Shown here piece after piece: positions 1 to 7,964 of a stretch of DNA of 64,000 bases; position 1 is the first letter of the stretch, and each line of letters starts with the position of its first letter. This stretch comes from Amphibacillus jilinensis Y1 (GTDB lineage: Bacteria; Bacillota; Bacilli; Bacillales; Amphibacillaceae): positions 1-64,000 of the forward strand of contig NZ_JH976437.1 of NCBI RefSeq assembly GCF_000306965.1, written 5' to 3'. The translations under genes and the position numbers were made by a program. The notes under the pieces are model-generated. The model did not search any database. It saw only the letters and a list, made by a program, of their open reading frames with translations, and was not told the origin of the DNA.

Positions 1-25
1 ACACCACCACATTCAGTATAGAGCC
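1..25. mobile_element. Terminal inverted repeat of an ISL3-type element cut by the window edge
   Basis: These 25 bases are identical to the right end (43185-43209) of the ISL3-type element described below. Inward, the end reads GGCTCTATACTGAATGTGG. The rest of this second copy would lie to the left of the window, so it cannot be judged here whether it is complete. Confidence 0.7.
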
Positions 26-50
26 TTGTTTATACTCGTTAGCTTATAAC

Positions 51-81
51 AAAGAGCTCCTTGTTAATCAAGGAGCTCTTT
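51..81 (-). terminator. Terminator hairpin after the LTA synthase gene
   Basis: A perfect 13-bp stem (51-63 with 69-81) and a 5-nt loop lie 16 bases beyond the stop codon of the minus-strand gene. The T-rich run after the stem is weak on both strands, so it may act in either direction. Confidence 0.7.
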
Positions 82-96
82 GTTATTAATTTGTTA

Positions 97-1992
97 TTAA
101 TTAGAAAAATCATGGAATCGGAATAAATCACCATAAATAATTTTATCCGAATAAGACATTTCTTGTTCAACTTCTTCAATCAGTGGTGTACAAGCCGTTC
201 CTTCTGTATCTTCACTATTGACACGACTCGTCATTTCAACACCTAATTCCTCACCTGTTTCTCGATCATAACACACACCACTTGTGTATACATAATCGTC
301 TGTTATGAAGCTACCATCTCGTAGTGCGACAAATTCTTTCCGCTTTGGCCCAAACAAATTCGTACCAAAACTAATATCAGTAGAATCATCAACACCTAAT
401 AAATGCATTAATGTAGGTTTAACATCGACTTGCCCAGCAATATCAGAAATAACTTCTCCTTCTTGACCAGGGATGTGAATGTAAAACGGAACACGTTGTA
501 ATTGAACGTGATCATATCCATTAATCTCATCTTGGTCTAAATAAGTTGCCATCGCACGATTATGGAAATCACTAATTCCATAGTGGTCCCCCATCATTAC
601 AATAATAGAATCATCATATACTCCAGATTCCTTTAGGTGATCAAAAAATTCTTCAATTGATTCATCCATATATCTTGCCGTTTGGAAATACTGATTCAAT
701 GTACGAGAGTTTGAATCAAATTGATCAATCGTTGCATCTTCTTCATCCAAATCAAATGGATGATGGTTTGTTAAGGTGATAAAGCGAGCATAATAAGGCT
801 CTGGTAATGACGTTAAATACTTCATTGATTGTTCAAAAAATTCCTTGTCTTTTAATCCCCAACCTACACTATTTTCATCATTAACTTCATAGGCATCGAT
901 ATCATAAAATTGATCAATTCCTAAATTATCGTACATACTATTTCTATTCCAGAAACTTCCGTTGTTCGCATGAAAAACAGCTGATTTATAACCGTTTTCC
1001 GCTAGTATTTGTGGTGTGGAATTATACGCATTGTTACTGTGCGTAAAATAAGCAGCGCCACTAGGTAAAGGATACAATGAATTCTCCATAATAAATTCAG
1101 AGTCTGCTGTTTTTCCTTGTTCCGTTTGATGATAGAAATTTTCAAAATAATAACTCTCATCAATTAAACTATTTAAAAACGGCGTAACCTCTTCCCCATG
1201 AAGGGTGTTGTTAATTACAAATGTTTGTAGAGACTCTAACGTAATAAAGATAACATTTTTATCTTCTGCAATGCCAAACATATCAGTTATTTCATTATCA
1301 GTTGTGTAGTTATCAACATGTGTTAAAATGTCAGAAAGTTCATTGCCATCTGCAAACACACGTTGCGCCTGTGAGCGAGATTGTTGTACAACATCATAAA
1401 TATGAAAGTTGAACAAGCCAATATTCTTCACTAGGTACTCACGATCAAATCCTCGCTGTAATAACTGTGGTCTTTCAATTTCAGCCAAAATGTAGTTTCC
1501 AAGTAAAAAAGCGATTGACATACTAAGTATTAACAGCTTCTTCTTTTTAGGAAATTGCACTGTTAAATCAAGAGCTTTACGTGTTGTTAAATACCAAATT
1601 AATGCAAGATCAATAAATACTAGAAAATCAATCATTTCCGCTAAGGCTAGTACACTAGAGCCTAAATCAGCGGCATTACTCCCTTGAAAAAGAATAGGAA
1701 TCGTTACAAAGTCACCGAAACTTCGATAAAATAATATATTAAAATATAGAATTAAAGTCCCTATTAAAGTCATATAGCGTATATAACGTAATTGATTCTT
1801 TTCCTTCATCCACACACTTAGTGAGTAAAACAAAAATGCAGTCACAAATGGGTTAATAAAGATAATAAATTCTTGCATTACATTCTCCAAATCAATATTG
1901 AAGAAAAAGCGATAAATCATGTATGTTTTGGCTCCAAATAGTAAACTAGCCACCACATATAAATTTATATGTTTGTTCTTTAAGAACATCAT
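97..1992 (-). CDS. yqgS: Lipoteichoic acid synthase family protein (LtaS/YqgS type)
   Basis: Membrane-bound, outward-facing glycerol-phosphate transferase that builds the polyglycerolphosphate chain of lipoteichoic acid from phosphatidylglycerol. Five hydrophobic segments lie within residues 10-170, followed by an extracellular sulfatase-fold domain. Expected active-site residues are visible: Glu253 in FITLESLQ, Thr295 (the nucleophile of the family) in EQGKTADSEF and Asp469/His470 in MMGDHYG. Length (631 aa) is normal. A strong ribosome site (AAGGGAGG) precedes two adjacent ATGs (1992 and 1989). The neighbours glcK and yqgQ point to the YqgS paralogue of B. subtilis rather than the main LtaS; that choice is inferred from gene order. 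Confidence 0.9.
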   Translation of the reverse strand: MMFLKNKHINLYVVASLLFGAKTYMIYRFFFNIDLENVMQEFIIFINPFVTAFLFYSLSVWMKEKNQLRYIRYMTLIGTLILYFNILFYRSFGDFVTIPILFQGSNAADLGSSVLALAEMIDFLVFIDLALIWYLTTRKALDLTVQFPKKKKLLILSMSIAFLLGNYILAEIERPQLLQRGFDREYLVKNIGLFNFHIYDVVQQSRSQAQRVFADGNELSDILTHVDNYTTDNEITDMFGIAEDKNVIFITLESLQTFVINNTLHGEEVTPFLNSLIDESYYFENFYHQTEQGKTADSEFIMENSLYPLPSGAAYFTHSNNAYNSTPQILAENGYKSAVFHANNGSFWNRNSMYDNLGIDQFYDIDAYEVNDENSVGWGLKDKEFFEQSMKYLTSLPEPYYARFITLTNHHPFDLDEEDATIDQFDSNSRTLNQYFQTARYMDESIEEFFDHLKESGVYDDSIIVMMGDHYGISDFHNRAMATYLDQDEINGYDHVQLQRVPFYIHIPGQEGEVISDIAGQVDVKPTLMHLLGVDDSTDISFGTNLFGPKRKEFVALRDGSFITDDYVYTSGVCYDRETGEELGVEMTSRVNSEDTEGTACTPLIEEVEQEMSYSDKIIYGDLFRFHDFSN

Positions 1993-2157
1993 TTCGTCCT
2001 CCCTTAAACCTTAAACCAAACTTACTGTATATTTAGTTAAAGATTTGATCTAAATATATTAATAGTACAACTTGTTTTTATAAAACCTATTAATCCATTA
2101 GACGTAAAGTTTTAAATAATAGTTACATTTTTAACAAGTTGATTTATATTATATGTT

Positions 2158-3117
2158 TTATGATTGATGTTGTTTCACTAAAAAAGCCCCACCAATTATG
2201 CCAGCATCGTTACCTAATGTAGCTATTGCAAATGTACTGCCTTCATTAATGCGCGGTAATGCATAGTTCCGATATGCCTTTTCCAATGGAACTAACAGTT
2301 GATCACCTGCTTTTGACACTCCACCACCGATAACGATTTTTGACGGGTTTATAACTGTAGCAACATTGGCAATAGCAAATGCGAGCACATCAACAATTTC
2401 AGTAATTACTTCGCTTGCACATGGGTCATCTTGTGCCGCTGCGTCAAAAACATTTTTAGCAGTTAATATTTTATTCTCTTTTAAAATATTTGTCAAAGCT
2501 GAATGCTTAGTTTTTTTAACTTTTGCTGTTGCAATCCTTGCAATGCCTGTTGCTGAAGCAATTGTTTCTAAACAACCTCGCCGACCACAATTACATGGAG
2601 CACCATTCTTTTCTATTGTCATATGACCGATCTCACCTGCAGTTCCATTCACTCCGCTGACAATTTTACCATCTACGATGATCCCACCACCAACACCTGT
2701 TCCTAATGTAATTGCAATTAGGTGATCAGCCAACTGGCCTGAACCCAACCAATTCTCACCAAGAGCAGCTATATTAGCGTCATTATCCACATAAACAGGC
2801 AATCCTGATAAATCCGTTAAAATTCGCCCTAAAGGGAAGTCACGCCAACCTAAATTAACAGCCTCAGCAATATCACCACTATCCGCCACAACAAAACCAG
2901 GAGCACCAACACCAATCCCTAGTATTTGCTGCTTATCTATTTGGTGTATCGCTAGCTTGTCCGTAATCGCATCCCAAATATCGTTTGGAATTTTGTCTGC
3001 ATTCGCCCCTTTATTTGTAACAATTTCCCATTTAGTTATGATCTCTCCTACGACACTAATAATGCCAATCTTTACTGTTGTCCCACCAATATCTACACCA
3101 ATTAAATATTTGCTCAT
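2158..3117 (-). CDS. glcK: Glucokinase, ROK family
   Basis: Cytosolic ATP-dependent kinase that phosphorylates glucose to glucose-6-phosphate. The N-terminal phosphate loop (GVDIGGTTVKIG), the catalytic Asp in VYVDNDANIAA, the GTGVGGGI motif and the ROK zinc site (CNCGRRGCLE after GEIGHM) are all present. The ATG at 3117 is preferred over an upstream in-frame GTG at 3126, because the ribosome site AGGGGTGG overlaps that GTG and is well spaced for the ATG. It lies directly downstream of yqgQ, as in B. subtilis, and the pair is probably cotranscribed. Confidence 0.95.
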   Translation of the reverse strand: MSKYLIGVDIGGTTVKIGIISVVGEIITKWEIVTNKGANADKIPNDIWDAITDKLAIHQIDKQQILGIGVGAPGFVVADSGDIAEAVNLGWRDFPLGRILTDLSGLPVYVDNDANIAALGENWLGSGQLADHLIAITLGTGVGGGIIVDGKIVSGVNGTAGEIGHMTIEKNGAPCNCGRRGCLETIASATGIARIATAKVKKTKHSALTNILKENKILTAKNVFDAAAQDDPCASEVITEIVDVLAFAIANVATVINPSKIVIGGGVSKAGDQLLVPLEKAYRNYALPRINEGSTFAIATLGNDAGIIGGAFLVKQHQS

Positions 3118-3138
3118 TAGAACCACCCCTATTAACAG

Positions 3139-3324
3139 TTAATTTTCTAATTCGTTGATTAAAATTCTACTAACCTTTAAATAATCAGATGCACTAATAG
3201 CACTCTCGTCTCTTAAAGCTCGAAGCTCTATTAAACTAAGTTCAATTTCTGCGCGTCTATTTCCGATGTAGATAATGATACCGAATTTAAGTAAAAAGCG
3301 CTTAACATCACGATAAGATTCCAT
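3139..3324 (-). CDS. yqgQ: YqgQ family small protein (DUF910)
   Basis: A 61-residue protein of the YqgQ family, which in Bacillus always sits just upstream of glcK; the spacing here is 21 bases. The family is a small helical bundle thought to bind single-stranded nucleic acid, but its role is unknown. The sequence fits: a charged N-terminal helix (SYRDVKRFLLKFGI), the IYIGNRRAEIELSLIE segment and a C-terminal amphipathic helix. It is the first gene of the glcK transcript. Confidence 0.85.
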   Translation of the reverse strand: MESYRDVKRFLLKFGIIIYIGNRRAEIELSLIELRALRDESAISASDYLKVSRILINELEN

Positions 3325-3645
3325 GTTAACCCCTAACCTAATAAAGCAATTGCTTTAACTATATACGAATTGTAAATTATTTTCAACGTTTTCATAACTA
3401 AATTTTAATCATGTAAACATTGCTTTACGAAATAAAACGAACCTCCAAGCCGTGGGATGCGTTCTTTTCCACGGCTTGGAGGTTCGTTTTTAGGATCAGG
3501 ACCTTAGCGTCCGTTAGCTCCCACCTAATACATTAGCTCTACACTCTATTTGAGGCGGACATTTTACGACCGCTTATCTGAGATAAATAGATCAGCAAAG
3601 ATTTGATTTCATATCTCCTGTTACTTTTGTTAATTCTTTAATATA
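3325..3645. other. Intergenic gap between yqgQ and the SpoVAF-like gene
   Basis: No gene is visible. The stretch holds dispersed hairpin element copy 1 (3432-3586), placed 60 bases beyond the stop codon of the SpoVAF-like gene. The yqgQ-glcK promoter presumably lies within 3325-3430, but no convincing pair of boxes was seen. Confidence 0.6.
3432..3586 (+). repeat. Dispersed three-hairpin element, copy 1 (complete)
   Basis: The first hairpin has a perfect 20-bp stem (3436-3455 with 3469-3488) around a 13-nt loop containing CGTTCT. It is followed by the conserved block TTAGCGTCCGTTAGCTCCCACCTAA, a second arm with TTTGAGGCGGACATTTTACG, and a small TTATC-TGA-GATAA hairpin at the end. Compared with copy 7, the long stem carries three paired compensatory substitutions. 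In the minus direction the first hairpin could also end transcription of the SpoVAF-like gene. Confidence 0.85.
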
Positions 3646-5103
3646 TTAGGACTGGTCAATATCTTGTGGATCAAGAAAAGATGGCCGATATTTTTTTAAT
3701 GGAATAGGTAATCGAACCCATACATTTAATAAAGGTCTCAATGAAAATGGTATGAACGGCCATAAATACCCCGTTTTAAAGGTTTTCATCTGTGTAAGAA
3801 GTAATAGCCATAACGTCACGCCAATGACATAACCAGAGGCTCCAAATATTGCTGTTGTAACCAGTAAAAATAATCTCGTTATTCGATTGGCTAATGACAT
3901 CTCGTAACTTGGCGTACAAAATGTACCCATTGCAGCAATGGCAATATATAACACCACTTCACTTGAAAACAAGCCGACTTCTACCGCTACTTCTCCAATC
4001 ATAATCGCCGCTACTAAACCTAATGCGGTAGCTAAAGCTGATGGTGTGTGAATAGCAGCCATTCTTAAAACATCAATACCTACCTCCGCAATGATAAACT
4101 GGCCAATAAGCGGAACCGCCCCATAATCATTTGGCCCAATAAAATCAAGTTGCTGAGGAACTAATGATGGGTCAATAGATAATAAATAATAAAGAGGTAA
4201 TAAAAACAATGCAGCTAACACTGCTATAAATCGCACCCCTCTTAAATAGGCACCAATAGAAGGTTTTTGCCGATACTCCTCAGCGTGTTCTAAATGATGC
4301 CAAAAAGTAGCTGGTAAGATCATTACACTTGGAGAACCATCCACAATAAGAATAATATGTCCTTCATATAAATGTGCGGCAGCTGTATCCGGTCTTTCTG
4401 TGTAACGAATGGTCGGATATGGATTCCAAAATTGTCCTGCCAAATACTCCTCAATTGTCTTCTCTGCCATTGGCAAGCCATCTACGTCAATTTCTTTAAG
4501 ATGTTGTTCAATAAGCTTTACTTTCCCTGTATCGGCAATATCACTTAAATAACAGATACACACATCTGATTTCGATCGTTTCCCAATTTGCAAGTAAACC
4601 ATTCGAAGTGAGCGATCTCGAATACGCCTTCTTGTTAGCGCTGTATTAAAAACAATCGTTTCTACATAGCCATCTCTTGAACCTCTGACTACCCTTTCAA
4701 GGTCGGGTTCTTCTGGACCTCTAGCCGGATAAGTACGGGTATCAATTAAAATAGCAGATTGAAAGCCCTCTACGATTAAAGCTACTGGCCCAGATAAAAT
4801 CTGATCAATAACCACATCAAGATCGCTTTCTTTTTCAATTTCTGCATATGGAATATGGTGTTTCATCAGTTTAGTTAGTCCATTCACTTCTAATTCACCT
4901 TCTGTTAACTCAGACAGAAAGTGCATTAAAAACATTAACACTTCATCTTTAACAAAACCATCTACTAAGAATAAGCACATGTCACGATTAGCATAGTTTA
5001 ATTCTAGCTTTACCAAATCAAAACTCTTGTCAACAGCTAACTCCTCTGTTAAATATTTTATTTGATTCGTATATGTAGTTGATTTATTCCTTCTCACAAT
5101 CAT
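3646..5103 (-). CDS. SpoVAF/GerA-family spore germination membrane protein
   Basis: Member of the GerA A-subunit / SpoVAF family, inner spore membrane proteins linked to germination and dipicolinate handling. The N-terminal 280 residues are soluble and contain the family motifs LVDGFVKDE, RGSRDGYVET and RTRYTERPD-like IRYTERPDTA. The C-terminal part has about five membrane segments (from about residue 290) with HTPSALATALGLVAA. Its 485 residues match SpoVAF (about 490). Unlike SpoVAF in B. subtilis, it does not sit in a spoVA operon: no spoVA genes are near. Expression in the forespore is expected from the family, but no clear sigma-G promoter was identified. Confidence 0.85.
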   Translation of the reverse strand: MIVRRNKSTTYTNQIKYLTEELAVDKSFDLVKLELNYANRDMCLFLVDGFVKDEVLMFLMHFLSELTEGELEVNGLTKLMKHHIPYAEIEKESDLDVVIDQILSGPVALIVEGFQSAILIDTRTYPARGPEEPDLERVVRGSRDGYVETIVFNTALTRRRIRDRSLRMVYLQIGKRSKSDVCICYLSDIADTGKVKLIEQHLKEIDVDGLPMAEKTIEEYLAGQFWNPYPTIRYTERPDTAAAHLYEGHIILIVDGSPSVMILPATFWHHLEHAEEYRQKPSIGAYLRGVRFIAVLAALFLLPLYYLLSIDPSLVPQQLDFIGPNDYGAVPLIGQFIIAEVGIDVLRMAAIHTPSALATALGLVAAIMIGEVAVEVGLFSSEVVLYIAIAAMGTFCTPSYEMSLANRITRLFLLVTTAIFGASGYVIGVTLWLLLLTQMKTFKTGYLWPFIPFSLRPLLNVWVRLPIPLKKYRPSFLDPQDIDQS

Positions 5104-5208
5104 CTTTCACCTACCTCTATTCATTAGCCTATACTAAAGTTAAAACTTCATACATAGGTATATAAACAGCAGTAGTATTATGTTTAATGATAACGAGGTG
5201 GAACCATA

Positions 5209-6057
5209 ATGAATAAAAAAATGTTATACATATTAATCATTATTGTTGTGAGCATGTTTTTTTTTCACCAGCTTTTATCACCAACAAATATAACGATGAA
5301 ATATTTCCCGATTGATCAACAAGCTACTTTTGAAGAGACAAAGACAGCACTAACACTCTCTCAAAATGGCATAGATCAACCTTTATTGATTTGGGAATCA
5401 ACCTCCCAGATCGCTGAGCCCAGTTTTTTAAGGCATGATGCTAGCTTACTATTTCAAAATGGACAGCTTAAAGGTATTCAATCTAAATGGATTCAAGAAG
5501 CAACCGATATTAGACAAACTGCCAGTGTTGAAACACATGATAATCAATATTTTCAATCAATAAGTTACCATTACAGTGAAATTCACTCAAATACAGACCA
5601 GATCAATAGTAATCACCAATTATCAAGTGATCATATCTATGTCATCGATGATCCTTTTGCTAAGGCTTATGCTTTTAAAAACCCGGAATCCGATCAAGAG
5701 CAACATTGGGCGAGCACGTTAAACCACACAACTGCACAGCAGCTTGATTTCCATTGGACAAGTTTGATTGATCATTTTAACATTGATCGTAGCAAATATT
5801 ATGAAATATCTTTACTTGATTGGACAGCCTATCAATATGAACCGCTACCACAATTGACACTAGAATTAACCAAACGAGTGACTGCCCAACTATGGGAAGG
5901 TTTATATAAGCATTACATTATACCATTTAAAGTAGCTCAAAAAATTGAAGAGAGTTTTGTTCCCTTAATCTTGCTTGATAAAAATGGTGAATACCTTTTT
6001 GTGTTGTTCCAAGATGTAAACGGAGATATGCAACAACTCGTTCAACAGATTCATTAA
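5209..6057 (+). CDS. Unknown exported or membrane-anchored protein
   Basis: I do not recognise this 282-residue protein. An N-terminal hydrophobic stretch (about residues 4-24, MLYILIIIVVSMFFF) should be a signal anchor, with the rest outside the membrane (or in the intermembrane space of a forespore). The body is polar and rich in His, Gln and Asn, with no cysteine cluster or lipobox. It is divergent from the SpoVAF-like gene across a 105-base gap, so it may share sporulation control. A good ribosome site (GAGGTGG) precedes the ATG. Its stop codon overlaps that of the convergent yqgN by 4 bases. Confidence 0.7.
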   Translation: MNKKMLYILIIIVVSMFFFHQLLSPTNITMKYFPIDQQATFEETKTALTLSQNGIDQPLLIWESTSQIAEPSFLRHDASLLFQNGQLKGIQSKWIQEATDIRQTASVETHDNQYFQSISYHYSEIHSNTDQINSNHQLSSDHIYVIDDPFAKAYAFKNPESDQEQHWASTLNHTTAQQLDFHWTSLIDHFNIDRSKYYEISLLDWTAYQYEPLPQLTLELTKRVTAQLWEGLYKHYIIPFKVAQKIEESFVPLILLDKNGEYLFVLFQDVNGDMQQLVQQIH

Positions 6058-6605
6058 GGTGCTATTATCATATGAGATACAGGTTGATCGAATGTATCAC
6101 GCGGGAGTACATCCACCATTTGGCCAGACCAAACTAAACTAATAGAAGTATGATCAAAGTTAGCCAAGAAACGATCATAATAACCACCCCCGTAACCAAT
6201 TCGATAGTGTGATCGATCATATACAAGTCCAGGAACGACTAGTAAATCCAAATCATTCGGGAGAACAGGAGTGGTTTGATCACAAATAGGTTCCATTAAC
6301 CGGTAGTGTTGCACAGCTAAATCCTGTCTACTGTTAATCAGACGAAATGACAACTGTTTTGTCGAGGGATCACATTTAGGAGCTGCTACTTTTTTACCTT
6401 CTAACCATGCCTGCTCAATGATTGGCCATGTCTCCCATTCATGCGTTTGAGAAATAGTAATCCCAATTATTTTAGCATGAAGCCATTTTTCACATTGAAA
6501 CAACGATTTTTGTAGCTTCTGATTTATTTTCTTTCTATCATGTTCAGACATTTTTTTCAGCTTATCTAAGTACTTAGCTCTTAAAAACTGTTTTGATTGC
6601 TTCAT
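6054..6605 (-). CDS. yqgN: 5-formyltetrahydrofolate cyclo-ligase
   Basis: Cytosolic enzyme that converts 5-formyl-THF to 5,10-methenyl-THF using ATP, returning folate to one-carbon metabolism. The family signature YGGGYYDRFL is present near the C-terminus (RIGYGGGYYDRFLANF), as is the N-terminal basic segment KQFLRAKYLDKL that helps bind the nucleotide. The start is set at 6605: AGGAGGT stands 7 bases before this ATG, 4 bases before the ATG at 6608, and overlaps the longer frame starting at 6623. Located between the unknown exported protein and rpmG, as in B. subtilis apart from the missing yqgO/yqgP. Confidence 0.93.
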   Translation of the reverse strand: MKQSKQFLRAKYLDKLKKMSEHDRKKINQKLQKSLFQCEKWLHAKIIGITISQTHEWETWPIIEQAWLEGKKVAAPKCDPSTKQLSFRLINSRQDLAVQHYRLMEPICDQTTPVLPNDLDLLVVPGLVYDRSHYRIGYGGGYYDRFLANFDHTSISLVWSGQMVDVLPRDTFDQPVSHMIIAP

Positions 6606-6660
6606 CATTTTACCTCCTAGCATTCCATCTCTAGTTGAAGTTTGTCCAAGGAAAAGCGCG

Positions 6661-6698
6661 AAAAAAACTCCTATCTATAAAAAGATAAGAGTTTTTTT
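6661..6698 (-). terminator. Terminator after rpmG
   Basis: A-rich/T-rich hairpin (about 663-676 paired with 683-697, numbers within 6xxx) with one mismatch and T runs on both strands. It lies 5 bases beyond the rpmG stop. Confidence 0.8.
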
Positions 6699-6702
6699 AA
6701 AA

Positions 6703-6852
6703 TTATTTTGTTTCACGGTGAAGCGTATGCTTTTTCAAACGCGGGCTATATTTCTTCATTTCAATACGCTCTGGATTAGTACGTTTATTTTTTGTCGTAA
6801 TGTAATTACGATCGCCTGTTTCAGTACACGCAAGTGTGATATTTACACGCAT
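6703..6852 (-). CDS. rpmG: 50S ribosomal protein L33, zinc-free type
   Basis: A 49-residue L33 read directly from the sequence: it begins [17 protein letters not shown] and ends [10 protein letters not shown]. Two of the four zinc-binding cysteines of the C+ form are replaced (ACTET in place of ACTEC, YSPR in place of YCPR), so this is the zinc-independent form, as in the Bacillus gene beside yqgN. TTTGGAGGGATAATC precedes the ATG. The frame is too short for most ORF callers. A terminator follows 5 bases after the stop, so the gene appears to be monocistronic. Confidence 0.95.
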   Translation of the reverse strand: MRVNITLACTETGDRNYITTKNKRTNPERIEMKKYSPRLKKHTLHRETK

Positions 6853-7028
6853 GATTATCCCTCCAAACTTATCAACTATCAGTTATCATTATTAATCATT
6901 TTCAGACTTGTTTATAGTATCAAAGATTAGTTTAATTTTCAAGTATCAGTTTACGCAATTTAACTTATCGTTTTCCAAAAGTGAAAAATGTGTTATAACT
7001 ATATAGTAGAAAAGAATGGAGGCATATG

Positions 7029-7382
7029 ATGATTTATACGATTATAGGACTACTTATTGTAGCTGTTAGCTTATTTATTATTTCTTTCTTTGCACAGGAT
7101 AAATTTAAAAAGCTTGAACATCAAATTGAACAACTTTCATTGTCTAATTTGCAAGACAATTATCAAATAAAGAAAAAAATTAAAATTTTAGAAGAAGAAT
7201 TATTACCTAGTGAAATTAATATAACTGATTTTAATAAACAGGCTTCTAATAAATCCAACTTAGTAAAACAAGTAGAAACATTGTATAAACAAGGCTATAG
7301 TGCGGCAGAAATCAGTGAAAAAACAAACCTTAGTGAATATGATATTGAATCTGTCATCAGTCAATATTCAAACATGGGATAA
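7029..7382 (+). CDS. Small membrane-anchored coiled-coil protein with C-terminal helix-turn-helix-like tail
   Basis: 117 residues: an N-terminal membrane segment (about residues 1-22), a coiled-coil stretch rich in K, E and L (about 25-65) and a C-terminal segment YKQGYSAAEISEKTNLSEYDIE. The tail resembles the short helix-turn-helix seen in the SwrB/YlxL-like DUF6115 group. Function is unknown. ATG 7029 has 6-base spacing to GGAGG; ATG 7026 is only 3 bases away. It ends 11 bases before the next gene, so the two probably form an operon. Confidence 0.7.
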   Translation: MIYTIIGLLIVAVSLFIISFFAQDKFKKLEHQIEQLSLSNLQDNYQIKKKIKILEEELLPSEINITDFNKQASNKSNLVKQVETLYKQGYSAAEISEKTNLSEYDIESVISQYSNMG

Positions 7383-7393
7383 GAGGGGTTATT

Positions 7394-7876
7394 ATGAAAC
7401 ATACGTTACGGACATTTGCGCTTGGTTTACTAACGGCTACACTCGTTATTGGTTATCAATATTATCTAGAAGACGAAGAACCCGAGGTTATTGAAACGGA
7501 TATGTCAGAGCAAGAGATGATCAATGCCTTAGAAACAGCGGGATATTATATTGCTGAGTCAGAACCTAACCTTCAAGAAGACATTGCATCCGAAGATGAT
7601 CAGGTCGAAGAAGATGAAGAAGATAATGAAACAAATGAAGATACAAATGCAAACGATGAGAGCAATCACTTTATATTAACGATCGAGTCAGGCATGACCA
7701 TATCTCAGGTTGCTGATTACCTCATTGTAGCTAGTCTTATTGATAGTCGGAGTGAATTTACCGATTATCTATCCGAGCATGGTTATGGGAACAATATTCA
7801 AGTTGGACAATTTGAACTTAGTAGAGATATGACACTTGAAGAAGTCGTTGAGACGATTGCTTCACAAAGGAACTAA
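7394..7876 (+). CDS. Membrane-anchored protein with a YceG/MltG-type LysM-like subdomain
   Basis: 160 residues: one N-terminal membrane segment (residues 7-24), a highly acidic linker (residues 30-90, runs of E and D), then a C-terminal domain (FILTIESGMTISQVADYLI ... VGQFELSRDMTLEEVVETI) that resembles the small LysM-like part of endolytic transglycosylase MltG. The catalytic YceG domain, with its Glu, is absent, so this is unlikely to cut glycan and more likely binds peptidoglycan. The acidic linker would suit a salt-tolerant organism. It follows the preceding gene with a good ribosome site (AGAGGGG). Confidence 0.75.
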   Translation: MKHTLRTFALGLLTATLVIGYQYYLEDEEPEVIETDMSEQEMINALETAGYYIAESEPNLQEDIASEDDQVEEDEEDNETNEDTNANDESNHFILTIESGMTISQVADYLIVASLIDSRSEFTDYLSEHGYGNNIQVGQFELSRDMTLEEVVETIASQRN

Positions 7877-7924
7877 ACCACTGTGACTATTTTGACGCAT
7901 CTGTAAAAAGTATATCATTTAAAG

Positions 7925-7964
7925 AAGCAGCCATGCACTAGAATCGTGCATAGCTGCTTTTTTA
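7925..7964. terminator. Bidirectional terminator between convergent genes
   Basis: The stem AGCAGC(C)ATGCAC / GTGCAT(A)GCTGCT is followed by T6 on the plus strand and lies between the convergent stops at 7876 and 7965. Confidence 0.85.
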
